From: Temnothorax longispinosus
Taxonomy: Eukaryota > Arthropoda > Insecta > Hymenoptera > Formicidae
Length of the DNA: 64,000 bases
Direction: 5' to 3'
Assembly (NCBI RefSeq): GCF_030848805.1
Contig: NC_092358.1
Coordinates: 4,960,001 to 5,024,000, forward strand
The notes under the pieces: generated by a model
Database searches by the model: none
The model's input: the letters and a program-made list of their open reading frames with translations, nothing else
What the model was told of the DNA's origin: nothing
Part shown: positions 24,783-39,200 of the stretch, piece by piece
How the letters are laid out: each line of letters begins with the position of its first letter
How positions within the stretch are numbered: position 1 is the first letter of the stretch
Program-made: the position numbers and the translations under genes

Positions 24783-27270
24783 TTTAACGATATAATTGAG
24801 GACGCAGATAATATTTAACTAAAAATTATTTTGTAACTGAAAATTCTCGATTATCTTCGGGAAGGTAATTCGCGCGTGTCTTGAGATATGTATTTCGCCC
24901 GGCGTCACATACCGCAACGGTGTCATAATCTAATCAACGGGAAATCGGACTGTGCGCGCGTCGCGGTGCGGCTTTCTCCGTCTTTAAAAAAAAAATCAAG
25001 GGTGGTCGATGACCGTGTCGTTCCTAGGCCTAGCCTAGATTCGTCGTCCGCCGCGGACGAGCGGCGAGGCTGAAAGTACCGTAGCGCCATTTTCCATGCA
25101 AAAATTGCGCTTGTCCTGTGCGATTCCGCGATAATACGCACGCCGAACCGTAAAGTATTACGCGCTACCGTAACGATGACCGTCCGTCGCGCGTATACGG
25201 GGTGTCCCGTTCGGCGCGTCGTGCCGTCGTGTCGTTATGTTCAATAAACGAGTGTATCGTCTCATAATGCAATTCTCGAAATCTTGTTTTGTATTATCTC
25301 GACGGCGAAATAAGAGATTCTCAGCGTTATTTGAAACTGTTGTTATTTGAAACTGTTTGAAACATGAAATTTTATTTTAAGAATCTGTCGATTATTAATG
25401 AACATTATAATACAATGCATGTCTACTATGTAATAAAATTGCAATTAGCATAAACTACTCAAATTCGTTATTATTCATTATTATTTTTTGTAATGTTGGA
25501 CAATTTCGACAATTTCAATTATTGTTCTCATATCTTACTCATAATAATATAACATTTTATTCAAATTACTGGGACCGTGAGCATTTCACATATTTACAAT
25601 TAGTACTTTGGAAAAGAGGGATTTATTTCGGTGAAGAAGGTTTTCTCATTCGCAGTGAAGACTCTAGCGGACAGAAACGCCGAATTAGTGCAAATTTTCT
25701 CCCGGCGATCGGAGTGCAATAAACTCGGCCTGCATTTTCTGCGGCGCGCAGGCTAGACTCTCCGAAGTATTACGCGGTACCATAACCCCGATTATGCTAT
25801 CTATAGGGTGACTACGAAATGTACTAAGCCTAATTCGCGATTTGGATTGCACAAAAAAAATGTTCACACACAATCAATTTCTATCTCTTCCTCTCTCTTG
25901 CTCTCCCTCCTCTCTTTCTCCCTCCCTATGTCTGTGTTTCTTCTCTCTGCCTTTCTCTTTCTCTCTATCTCTCTGTTTCTCTATGCACTGAACTCGGAAG
26001 TGTTACGTCCGTGTCTATCGGGTGCCGCTAGATCGCTCATGAACCTGCGGCCCTAATGCGTACGATCAGTATGAGAAGATAAATTCAGGAACAATAGAAA
26101 TTAAGTTGAATTCGTGTCAACGTACTGTACGTGATGTGACACAACTCGTAACAAATAAAAAGCGTTGGCACGACAATTATGTGGCACATCCGCGAAAAAA
26201 ATTAGCATTTGCTAAACGAAAAATTCCAAAACGGAATGAATCCTCTTCTTTGCCGTTTCTATTATCAGCGCGAAACGATTTTAAAATATACTATTATCTA
26301 TGACAAATGTAAATTGAATATTACGATTTATACTTTGTTCCTCTTATCATATTTTCTACGATCAAATCTGTCACATTTTCGTTTTGGAAAATCTTACACA
26401 AAAAATTGAAAATAGATTTCTTAATGATGATAATGCGAGTATTGGATGGGCCATTTTCACCAAGATTTGGCAGTCCATCAGTGAAAGCGCGATTCACTTG
26501 ACAAAATGAGCCGCGTTGATCGTGTGTGATCATTATATGCGCGCTTCCTTATTGTCACTTACGCCGCAGCCTGCGGAATTCATCGCGATAAAATTCCCAT
26601 CGCGAGCCGTGCGAAGCACCGCACCTCGGATCGTCAACATCTCGGAATACACGCGAGCCGAGTTATACGAGTGTTTATCGTAAGAACGCATCGTTAAATC
26701 CTCGTTTATTTACGGACGAAGACCTTTTTAAGTTCGCGCTGTCGCGTGTATCGTCGATCGTTAGTTAAATTGCCAAAAAAATATTGTATAAACAACGATT
26801 CGTTCGAAAATCAAGATTTATTGTTATATAATTCACTTCTCCGTGGTGTATAATTATAAATAAGAAACTGTAGACTATTAAATTAAATTTTCGAAATTTT
26901 AAAATCTCGGAAATTGTAAGCAACGCGTTTAAACACCAGAGAACATACTTGGAATCGAAACTCCCGCACGACGAAAAAAATTCGACGAGAGATACGAATA
27001 TTTAAATAGAAATTCATTGAAAGATATGAATTTAAGATACTTAAATTCAGTGGACTGAGATTCGGTGAATCCCGCAGTCTGGCGTTCTGCATTTAAGGTT
27101 GAAGATTTACAGCTGTATATAAATGTAATTTGTTTAATTTGTATATCAATAAGTCCTAAATGCAAGATTAATATTGTATTCTGAAAAAATGTTACGAGAC
27201 TATCATTGGCAGCAAAAATATGGAGTTTACACGGGAGTTCTAGGCTACCCGGTATACTAAGTGTGCGATC

Positions 27271-28839
27271 TAGATGAAAATTAGCGTAAATCGGTAGAGA
27301 ATCGAATCGCGGAGGTCAAAGCGCGCATCGAGCGTCGAAGTATCACGAGCCGCGTGGCGCGCTCATATACCGGGTGTCCACCGGCGAGAGGACGACGTCT
27401 GCGGATGGGAAGGAAGGCTCGGGCGGCGCGGAATCGACTCAGGCGCTCTCGCGTATATAGGAGGCTCGCGAGGCGAGGAGTCAATGACCGTTCTACATTG
27501 ACGCGTTGCTCCGGCCCGAGTGCCGGCTGAGTTGAGTAAAGTCACGGCCAGCCGTCAGCCGTGAGATTCCCTCCCTTCACTTCACTTCGCTTCGCTTTAG
27601 CCTTGCTGGTCGGCCCAGCGAAGGCGACGAGCCGCGCGCGAGTAGTAAACTCGTCACTTCTTCCCCGCGGCAGACGGAGTCAAATTAAAGTAAATATACC
27701 GTTGAACGACCAATCATAGGACAATATGTTACTGAATCTGACTATATATGAAATACTGTAAAAATGACGGGAGTGTAGAGAAGAAAAATTTCTTGGAGAA
27801 TGTAAGAATGTTTAAGATTTGTGAAGAGACTATTTCTTTTTAACATTTTAAAGAGCAAAATAAATGTAAAGAATCAATCTCTTTTCTAAAATAATTAAAT
27901 GTTACTTTTAAAAGTAACCATTTAACCTTTTAAATTCTTCCTTCTTTTGACATTTAAAATTTCTTTTTTATCAATTCCTTAATTTATACATGCAATATTA
28001 CTTTAATATTGCTATTGCTTTTTTTATGAAAAAAATAGGAAGAACTTATAACTGTATTCTTTTATTAAAATTTTTTATCCGCGGTATGTTGATATGCCGT
28101 TGATCTTGGTGCATAGAGCTTTACTTGCAGAGATAATTCTATGGAAATACAATACTCGCGTCTTTTATAAATCAAGATTTCAATTAGCACGCTTAAAGTA
28201 TCCTATATTCCGCGATCACAATTAAATTGATATATTATCGATGCATCAGGGTCGCGTGCGCGTGAAACAATGAGAGGTGACGATAAATTGTTACCGGTAA
28301 CGTTACCGTGGGATGAGAAATTCAGTAACGCGGAATTCTTTTTGCGTTTTGATTTAATCGAAGCAAGCCGCCACCGCGCCGCCGCCGATGAGAAGGCATA
28401 CCATTCTTATGAAACTTCGGATTGTATAATCATCCCTCCATTATATTCCGCCATTCCGTATAGACTATATTCTTAATCCGGCAAAAGGCAATTTGCATTC
28501 GGCCGCTCGCTTTGACGAGGGTAAACCACGGGGATAACTTTGCGATTATTTTATCGGGGACAAGCAAACTTTACGAAGCGGTTTCCACGCGCGTGGGTTT
28601 CAGGACCGTTCGCCCTTTCGAAAATTCCGCGGGCGAATACGCGAGAGAATACGACGATAATTAAAGACGACGTGCGCTCGCAGCGCAAAGAGCGGATGAA
28701 ATACTTGCGTGATCCCGCTGCGACCGGCGGGTACACAAAACCAGAAGACTGTAAAGCAGGAAGCGGTCCGGTAGGAAGATGCGCGAACGACGCTTGAGCG
28801 CGAATAAAAACAAGTCGCGGATCCGTTATCGCTAAATGC

Positions 28840-28896
<57 letters not shown>

Positions 28897-31800
28897 CGGA
28901 TTCTGACGTCGATGACAAACGATCGATGAATACGGTTAGAGGATTGAGTAAATAGTTCGCGGCGCGAGAGGGATTATGTCGCGCGAAGGGATTTTTTTCA
29001 CGTCGCGGATTTACCTACTTTTCTCGGCCAGCTGCCGACTTCTTCCACTGTCAATGCTGAAAAGTTAATCGTCCATCTTCCGAGCGGCGCTAAATTTAGT
29101 TCGCCAAGCGATACGCGAACTCGTGCCGTGAACGTATCCTTTACTCTCACCACGGCCATAAACGCATTTTACTATCGCCACGCTGCACCGAAGGAGGTAC
29201 ACTTACCTAGAAAGATACCTCTAGAATTTCCATTTTCTCAAGTACCCGCGAACGCTGCTGGAATATACGCGGGTGGACGGAAGGAGCAAGCCTCTTGTTC
29301 GATTAGCAATTCAAAAAAGCAGAGATTACTGAGCGAATGGTTAAAAAAAAATATCCTTTAATTTCACAAACGAGTAACAGAGCAACGTACTTCGAAAGTC
29401 ATTTATGGCTTCGCTTTAATCTTCCCCAGCGAGATCAAGAAATTCTTAAAGAATTCTTAAAAAGTCTCAATCGACACACACATGAAGACTACAAATATTT
29501 AAATAATTTAATATCCTAATTATATCAGATAATTATTACCCGATTATAATCGAGTCCAGATAACTCGTATATCCGAGTGCGAGAGAAATGAGAAAATCCA
29601 TAAAATCAATTAACTAGATAAACGAATATAAACAAACCCACTGTATTTAAAGGTACCTTAATTGGTACACTTCCTTTTAGTAAAAAGAATTTAATTGGAA
29701 CTTCTATTATCAATATTTTTCTTCCTTGACATGAAAATAGAAAGAAATTAGATATAAGTGAGATTTTATTGTAATTGATAGATTTAATTAACGTAAGTGT
29801 TTCTAATTGACGTGTGTCAATTATTCTTATTCATAATTACTAACCAATCCTTTAAGTCTGATAAAAAAATATTATATCTTATGACACAAATTTCCAAAAA
29901 GGAATACTTATTTCCAAGAAAGGAAGACTATAACTTTTTAAACCCGACAGACTTATATACGAAAACATTCCAGTGAAATTATTAAATTTGAAAAAGATCA
30001 GAAGGATATTTTCAAGTTTCCGCGGTAAAAACGGTGAGATGACCGTAGCTCGCTTCGGTTAACTGTCGTGTAATGTTACACTTGCTGGATAATTAGTCGA
30101 AGCTGCCGACCGAAACAGGATACAGCTGGGAGCCGACGGAAAAAAAAGAGAGAGAGAGAGGGTAGAGACACGGGAGAGAAGATTCCAGGATTAGGAAGGA
30201 TTAGACACGCGAGAGCGCGTAATTTTCGCATTTCCTGATTCTTTGGCGAGCGGCAAAACAGGCGGCGGAATTATTTCGTCGTGTTCCACGGCGCGCGCGT
30301 TCGAATCGCATTAAGCGGATAATATGCCCGAGTCTCGGCGGCGAGTCAGCCGCGCTCATTCGTTATATAAGGTGAAAGGGCGACTGACATTGACATTGAA
30401 GTTCCGAGCCGCTCAATGCGGAAACGCATAAACTCCGTTATTTAATCTCTTTCGCAACGATTACGGGGTGTATACCGCTTTATCGTCGTACCGAAGTTAT
30501 GATTACACGGACATTTCTCGCGCCTTATCGACGATTAAGAACGTATCGTATGCAAAATGTATACAAAAATAATAATATGATAGTTTCGACAACTGACTTT
30601 TCTATTGAATCTGAAACGATGATTTGGCTTTAAAGGAAATTTTGAGAAAATTTTTATCATTTGCGTTGCAACTTTCTATTTATGTTAAATATTTTTGCAT
30701 TTTATTTTACGTGTTAAAATGTGAAAGGAATAAAATGCAATTGAATTGAACTGATTGTGAATAGTAGGAACGGATGATAATCTGAAAGCTTCAATCTTCA
30801 ATTCATTTTATAATTCCCGAGTTATTTGCATCTCGATATTTCAGTCGCGGAAAAATCGGTTCTAATATAATCAAACCGCCTTAAAACTCCGCTTTTAAAA
30901 TTCCCTACGGATAGCTTTCGGTTTTATAAACCGTGCGGATAAACTAATAGTTTCCGTTGTTTTTTTTTTTTATAAACTTATATATAACACCGAAAAAAGT
31001 TTCGCGAGATTTTTCAGTTTGTCCAATCTCCATGATATACATCATTACAGCGTGCTTCGTTATTCGCGTTATTCAACGTGAAAAAAAAACAATTCACGTT
31101 ACAAAGCGCACGACGCGTATTTGATAGAGTCTCAATTTTCTCGCGGCCGTTCCGCGCGCGTTCGATAACCCCATCCTGAAAGCGAGAAACGTGTGCGTAA
31201 GATATAGAAACACTTGACCTGCCTCACTCTCTTACGCCACGTCGAGCACAATACCCGAATATAACCGACGGTTCTTATCTGTTCGCGACAATTTCTCCAT
31301 TTCGACGTACCACGTGCTACTACCAGCGCGTTATCAGTTTCGTCTGGGAAATTTTATAACGCACGTGCCAGCCAGCCATCGCATAAGCTCAAATAAGGGC
31401 ACTTAAACGTACATTATACAGCGCTTACATGTTTTTCAAGTCTTATCTGTGTTGTTTAGTTTTACTAATCTCGACTGTTCTTTCATAATTTTATTCTCGC
31501 ACTGCTCTTACATAACATATCTTTTGACAATGAATGTTATAATTTGAAAATTGTAATTGAAAAGTTTAATGGAAAGAGCCGAGAAACAGTATATATTTAA
31601 GTCCATTTTTCATCAAATATCTATATTAAAAAAATTCTGAATGATTTGTTTTGCGAAACTGTTAAATTTTAATTAATTAATGTTTCCATAAGAATTATTA
31701 AATTCAATTACAAAAAGATACTTTTTTGCCATATATAATACAAAAGTAATTTAAAAAATAATACATTTTTCAACATAATTTTAGATGTGATTTTAAAACT

Positions 31801-32400
31801 CGGTCTTCTCTATTCCTGACTTTTGTGCCACTTTGCTACTTGCGAAAAGTCAAATATTCTACTTTAGCTTAAGTAAAGAAAACATATCGACACCGGACAC
31901 ATTCAATCGACCTACTTTATTCTAATCAAATAATCATGCAAATTCATTAAATTAAAGTCATGCGCGACATGTCAATTTTTATAGAAAGATAAAGTTAATT
32001 TCCTTTTTTAAACTAAAATTTTGCGGTAAATTTACACAAAAATTCATATATTATTTAAGAGTTTAAGAAAGATAATAACAGTTAATATATATGGAATTTG
32101 AAAGTTATTGCATTAAAAAAACCAGACATTATGGAACATAAAAATTACATACAAATATAATTTTTGAAATTAAAGAATAGAACATAAAATATAAAATTGG
32201 ATTATAAATTTTAAAACAATAATTATTAAACTAAATAATTATAAAGTTAAAACGTGGAATTAAATTAAAATTAAAAATTGTAGAAAATTAATGTACCTAA
32301 TAATTTTCAATATACTGTTTCATCTCTTTCTCTCATCTCTCTCTAAGATTTCAAAAAAATATCTTGAATTGGAAAAATTATGGAAGATAAGAAAGAAAAA
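27271..32400. other. CpG patch, then AT-rich gene-free region
   Basis: A CpG-rich patch at 27280-27690 is followed by AT-rich DNA, the long (TC)n run and moderately GC-rich patches at 28240-29340 and 30000-30400. The latter has a tatataagg TATA-like word near 30364. No gene is recognised. Confidence 0.6.
28841..28889. repeat. (TC)n microsatellite
   Basis: About 24 TC units, the longest dinucleotide run in the window. Confidence 0.95.
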
Positions 32401-35400
32401 GTGCAGGACGTTCAATTGGCAGCACGCCACGACGAGCAAGCGTGAACGCGCGCAGCCCATTTCGGAATGAGGATGCCGCGCTGGTGTACCGGTTAGCGCG
32501 GCACGAAGTGTGCTATTACAAAATAGGTTATGCAGCGCGCAAAGAGAGTCGGGTTCAACAACCGGCGAGAACGGTGAACCGTGAGGCGCGCAGCCCGGTA
32601 GCGAAAATGATATAGCGGTCGTCCGTGACTGTGCGCGCTCGCTCGCTCGCGCCAGCAAGTAGAGAGAGGCGCGCTTTGGTCGGCCGCGAGCGAACGTCGC
32701 CGCGGCCAAGAACCGGCGACGGCGGCGGCCGACCATGAGTACGCGCGATCACGTGTCCCCATTGAAAGCGGCCGTGCCGTACGGCTCGGCGTCGAGCGGC
32801 ACTACTCGTCGAGGCCGGTGCGGCCGACGTCCGTTTCCACTTGTACTTTTGCGAAACGGCGCGGCGACCGCGAGGGTCGATGTACTCGCGGCCGAAGGAG
32901 ATCAGTTTCGGCGTGTTCGCCATGCTCTCTCGCAGGAGACGACGTTAAAGAGAAACATGCGGCAACCGAACGGAACGGCAATTTGTTATGTCCTGAGGCA
33001 GCATGCCATACATTTTGGATCTCTTTCGAACAATGGAATTGCTTCTGAATGATTGGAAAATTAGAGAAACACGGTCAAGCAGACATATAAGTGTGTATAT
33101 GTACGAATTACTCGGACGCACACAAACCATAGTTAAAATATATATTACTTTTTCCTAAAATAAATAACATTATGGACAAAATCCAAAATGTAAGCGATTT
33201 TCAACATTTTTCAAAATTTTAATGAACCTTTAGACCTTATCTACAATACTTAAAATAACAACTTCACAATAATTTTAGAATTGTTTAGATTATATTGTAA
33301 TCTAAACAAATCTGTATGCTTCCTGTACTATGAAAGTCATTAGCGTAAAATAATTATTCTATCATATTGTAACGCGCTTAAGGAGGGCATCACATCGCGA
33401 TTAGTGAACTACATCTTGTCTCGCTTCCATCATCCGTTGATCAAACGATGCTCTCCTTTTGCCGTTGCCATTGTATAAGGACCTTTGCGAAAGCGAAGTG
33501 CACGTAAGAGCGACACAGATGTAAATTACAAGCCCGTCGTCCTTTTTAAGCGATGTTTTCTATTTCCCTAATGCACTCGAGAAATGTGAGTAATTCAAAG
33601 TTAAGAAAATCCATGCTTTATAAATCAAGACTAACAGCTTCTCCTATATTTATGAAACGACTCATCTCGAGCTCCTTTGACTATTGAACGTAAATATATA
33701 CATGTAATTACAATTGTACAAAATATACATCAAATTGTATTAGTGTGAAAAAAAATTATACCAGAATAATATTAAAAGACATTTAAACGAAACTTACTAT
33801 TTAATTATTGCAAGTCTCTTCAAAGAGATTACTTTTCGATTTTATTAGTTCTGCGTTTTTTTCTGTTGCTGAAAGCAATTTTTAAACTTTTTATTTTCAG
33901 TATTTCTCATTGCTTCTGCCAATTTTACTTAAATTTTGGCACAATCAGCAAATCTTTTCCTTTTCAGCTGCATTTTTATTTTGGAAATAAAAAGTCGCAC
34001 GGAATCAGGTCGACAAGGGAAGTAGGACCTCCCCTGGTTTTATTCATGTCACTTTTTTGCCAAAAACTTCTAGACAAAGAAAAAGAGGAAGGAAAGAGAG
34101 AAAGAGAAAGAAGAGAGAAAATGTATCAGCACACTTCCTGCCCAGCAATTTTTAACAGAAAATAACGTGTCTTTGGTCTTTCATTTATTTTCCTGATCTG
34201 ACTTCATGCGGCTTTTTCTTATTCCTAAAAATAAAAATGCAGTAGAAAGTACTAGAAAGGGAAGATTTGCTGACATCGCCGAGATTCAAATAAAATCGCT
34301 AAGACATTGAAGAGTATTGAGAAAAGGGAGTTTGAAAATTATTTTCAACGGTAGAAAAAGCGTTTGAATTAAATCATTCTGAAAACGATTGTAATAATTA
34401 AGTTTTAGATTTATATATAAATATATATTTTTTAATACACTCCCAGTAAGTTTTGGGTAATATACCTATACGGTGCCTCCCAGTAAATTTTGAGTAATAT
34501 ACCTATACCTCACTTAACGCTGTTCGAACTGTATCTTTCCGTAAAGCGTAAAAGTTTTGTTAATTTATAGAAGTACAGACTTTATAAGAAAGGAAGATTT
34601 ATATATATAAATATAATAGCATTAAAGATTTTCGTGAGTGTCACATATTTGAAAAGCAAAAAATTAAACAGAGATTAAGACAATAAAAGATTAAACACGC
34701 AAGATTTGCGCAGCTTCAAGAAGGAGCTAGAAAGAGGCACTCGTCGTTCGGAGTAAGAATGCACAAGAGGGCATCATGCGTGCGCGCATATATTCTCTTA
34801 TATAATATGCATAAAGAGAAAACGCAGACACGCGTGACAAGGAAGATCCGGAAGAGACTCGTGATAAGAAGATAAGCGAGTCAGCCGCCTCGAGCCTTAC
34901 CGAAAACGAATTCGGTTTTACTTTTGGCCATCATGCCATCTCCTCCTTTTCCACACTTCCTCCTCCTCCTCCTCTTCGCCGTACAACGGTGCTTTTACGC
35001 ACCTGTACACGCATAGACTCGCGACGCGTGCATAGTGTGGGGCCCACGTGTACTCGCCGTGTCTTCACGTATTCACGCGTTTTACGACTGTTCGGCCGCG
35101 GCGCACGGCGCTGTATGTACCTGTACGGTACTTTCGGTATATACACAAGGCGCAGGTATGTACAGTTAGGCGAATGACGTGCTCTCCGTCCGTTGGTTCT
35201 GTTTCGATGCCGGAACGTGGTAATATGCAGGGCCGAATCGCGGAGACATCACCCGTGTATGCTGGAAAATCCTCTCACGTTACGCACACATGCACACGTG
35301 TGCAACCCCGCGCGATTGTATCTGTCGCCGTTGCAAGTAAATAATAGCGGTACCGTTCGTGCGCCCAATTCACTTCGGTTGATGCGCGTTCTCTATGACG

Positions 35401-36230
35401 ACGCGTTCGGTTTTTCACGTTTGAACGCGCCTCACGTCATCTTCAAGGATATGAAGCGAGCTGACCTGCAAACCGTAGCATTTGCCACGGTTGCCGTAAA
35501 ATGAGATAACTGAAGAGAACTGCTTACGATTCAAGGCAGTCCTTTATCGGGAATTAATATTTTCTATTGTTTTTCTTATTTCTAAGAAAAGATATATTGC
35601 TAAGAAAATAATAAATTCTCCGTTTTTACTCGTCGTAAAAATTCAGCATGAAGATTCGCGCTTTGTATTGTATTATTAAAATTAAAAGATAAAGTAATTA
35701 TAAATTTAAAAAAATAATTATTAATCATTAATTGTTAGTCTTAATATTGTACATAGTAGCGTGCGATTATAATTATTTTTTATTTACATATACAGTAATA
35801 CTACGCGGAAAACTTGTTATGAGGAATTGCAGAGCGATGACAATATCAAGGAGAGAACGTTGCTCGATGCAGCGGAAATTACGCAAATCTGCACGCGTTA
35901 AAGTTTGTTCACCAACGCGATACTATTTCTTTAACCACTCTCCTGCGGCAATACACATATTGACATATTGGATGTTTTAAAATCTCACAATTATCACACT
36001 TCACTTAAATTGATTAAAAATTAAATCTATAAACGTCTTCCTATAATTTTTAAAATCTTTAATGACATATTTTTTAATAATATTTTAAACTAAATTTTCA
36101 TTGCACAATTTTCCGTTTCAATGATGTATAAGATTCCGTTATTATTTTTCATATCCGAAGAAATCTAGACATCTCGGCGTCTTTCTTAAAAGACAAAAAA
36201 TGCAAGAATCCGTGTAGACAAAAGTAGCGA
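32401..36230. other. CpG island at 32.4-33.0 kb, then AT-rich DNA
   Basis: The 32420-32960 island is strongly CpG-rich with short frames on both strands, none recognisable. AT-rich DNA follows with the 34440-34508 direct repeat, then a GC-richer, TG/CA-rich patch at 34900-35480. Confidence 0.6.
34440..34508. repeat. Direct repeat of 32 bp, spaced 37 bp
   Basis: Copies 34440-34471 and 34477-34508 both run ctcccagtaa.ttttg.gtaatatacctatac, with two differences. Confidence 0.8.
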
Positions 36231-39200
36231 CGATAGTTCCGGGACACCCCGTATACGCTATGCAGGCGCGAAAGGGGGTCCCCTATGGGGGTATCGGAAC
36301 CTCGTTACTCAGTGCACCATGCCTATGGTGTGGTCCAAGTCCAAGTCCAAGTAGACCTCCAAGTGGGACAACGACCGGCAGAGACCTTCTTTCAGATCCG
36401 TGGCGAAGAGAGAATGGAGAAGGTGCCGTGGCGAACGAGGAGAAAGAAGGACGAAGCTCACTCGGGTGGGATGCGGGGAGAGTGAGGTTGGTCGAACGGG
36501 GGGGGGGGACCGAGGAGGTGGTGGCAATCGCGAACTCACTTTGCTAATTCACTTGCTCGTTGCTTTTCCGGTTTACATTTTGCTACCAGCCGGGTACGAC
36601 GGCCTTTAAAAGCCGCGCTCGGCCGACTGGAAAACGAGATTTTCAATGTTACGCGCCGTGAATGAGAACTCGCCGAAATCGAAGACGCGGATTTTTCGCC
36701 CGTCATTCAAAAATGGCGAGGATATAGGGCAGTTTATGAAAACGCGCTACATCCTGGTGCTAGAGCATTTAATATGTTTCTACGGTTCTTCGTATACGCA
36801 AAATCTATGAAATAACGACTCTTATTTCGTTTCTCGCAAATTTAGATTATTTAAGGTACGTAGCTTGATTTTTCGTCCTCCAGTTTAGATTGATATTTTT
36901 CTTATTCGAAAATATTGGAATGGCTTTCAAATTATAGTCGATTGAAAATCTAAAATTAAAATTCAACTAACAATAAGTAAATATGTAATGTGTTATGTGA
37001 TTGAGACAAGAATATTTTTCTTAATAATATTTTATAACGTAAAAAATATTTATGAACATCAAGATCCGCGAAAATAACAGCAAGTTTTTCTGCAAATCAT
37101 GAGACGATTCTTTATAGATGCTGTCGGGATTGCAACTGTCGCGAGCAACACTGGACGTTTAGACGGGAAACTTTTTAAGTGACAGGAAACAACAACCGAT
37201 AGTTCCTTGATGCTCAGGATGCTAAATATTTCAGTGAGTTTCCTGCTTGAGGCACCGTTATCGATAGGCAAGAGTACACAAAGTGTCCAAGCAAGTTAGA
37301 CAGAAGCTAGATTTGGCGTCGTTAAATCGGCTTCGTAATAACGATATTTTATTCGCCGAAAATCCCTACCATTGATATTTAAACACATCAGGCATTTAAA
37401 TATCATCAGATGAATAGCAGAAATTGAAATGTGTAAATAAAAATTAAAATCAGCAAAGTTTGACGCAAATTATCGTAACAAAGTCAACCAGACTTTGTGC
37501 ATTAAATACTTTCTTGAACTTTCTTCTATTTCGTAAAATAGGGGAAATTATTCTAGCCAACGTTTCAATTAGCGTTTGCCAATTTTTAATATCTATAATA
37601 GCGGATGATGAGAAAAATCAGGGATTTTCCCGAAAGGTGGACAACTGGTTTTATATATATAATATATATGTGATCAGGCGCATCAAATATTCGTTTCATG
37701 TCCTCCGCAGTTAAGAAAGGTCTGGACGTCTGTAAGAAGGTCGATGCTTCACCGACAGTGCGAGAGGTCGATGACCCATAAGGCTTTGAACCGGGACATG
37801 TTGCGTTTAAGCTTTTTGTAGAAAGTGCTGTTACTCCGCGTTACTTTTGTATTAAAGTGAATCCTCGCCGGCCTGCCGCGGAACAATTTACCGTTTTTCG
37901 CGTGCGATTCGTCTCACTGTGGCGTTTCAATTATTCCGCCCTTCAACTTGAACATGCACCTATGTGAATGCACACGAGAATCCGAGCTGATCTATTTGCG
38001 GTGGAGCAGTAATATTGGAAGGGCAAAATTATGCATTTAAAAACACATTAAGCTATTTAATTCGAGATATTAATGATCCAAAAGAATTGAAAGGGTGTAG
38101 CCCTTTCTCTTTAATGGGATCCTTATATAACAAGCACATATTCCTTTTTTAATACTATACTATAATAAAATTGATAAATATATATTTTTAAATATATTTA
38201 TAAAATGTTCTCCCAGAAAATTTATATAACATAATATAATATAATATTTATATTTCAAAATAATATTTTTTGATGAAAATCAAAATACTGAGATCTATAA
38301 TTACATTTCATTAAATATAACAGGACTATATAATTGAAATAATCTCAATAATGCGAAATAATGCATGCCATGGAATCAAAACATACACGAAAATATGAAG
38401 AAAATAAGCATCTTGTTTACATTTACTACTGTGTAATTACTACATTTACTACTATGTAATTATGACTTCCTTAATTAGGTAAAAACAAATATAACTATAT
38501 CGTACGTTCCATCAAATCAGAAATTCAATGATACAATTTCGTAGTTGAGCTCTAAGGACATCTCGCGCAGCAAACAAATTTCTCCCCGTTATTCGCCGTA
38601 ATCTTTACGCACACGCAATCTACTTGATAAACACGCGAATATACGTACGCCGGACGGTCCGTTATATACTCCTAAAGTAACAGTTACGAGTGCGCGGAGC
38701 GCGGCAGGCGTGCGCGAGGGGAGGCGAAACACCTTGCTTCGATCCGAATGGGTTCCATGGAAACGACGTTTCCGGTTCACATTCGGTTTTCTATCCGTGG
38801 TGGCCGCTATTACGCGTCTGATTAGAAACCTACGAGTGACGCGCGACATGTCGCCGTCGCCGATTTTCCGACTTTTTTTCACGCGGCGTCGTGCCATCCC
38901 AATTTCTCTCTTAATTGAAAATCGATATTTTTATATGGGATTATATAAATCTGCGGATGAAATAAATTAAAGATGCGCAGAAATTATCTTTGGCACCAAT
39001 AGCTGAATAAAATATTTTTGTTTCATTGCATGTGGAGATCGATCGAAGATCTCGAGAGCGAGAAAAATTAATTTTTATTTGGCGCACAATTATTTTTATA
39101 TCTTCAAAAAAAAATTTTAATTGAATAACGTTGTGATAATCTTTTTAAGGAAATTTTAATTTAATATTTTATTTAACTAAGTATGAATTATCAATAAACA

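Larger units (their letters stand above)
20582..27270. other. Gene-free AT-rich region with small GC patches
   Basis: It holds GA- and CA-microsatellites, GC-richer patches at about 22600-22900, 24060-24500 and 24870-25240, and a CT-rich patch at 25880-25980. A motif gcgtatacggggtgtcccg lies at 25191-25209. No coding exon is recognised on either strand. Confidence 0.6.
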
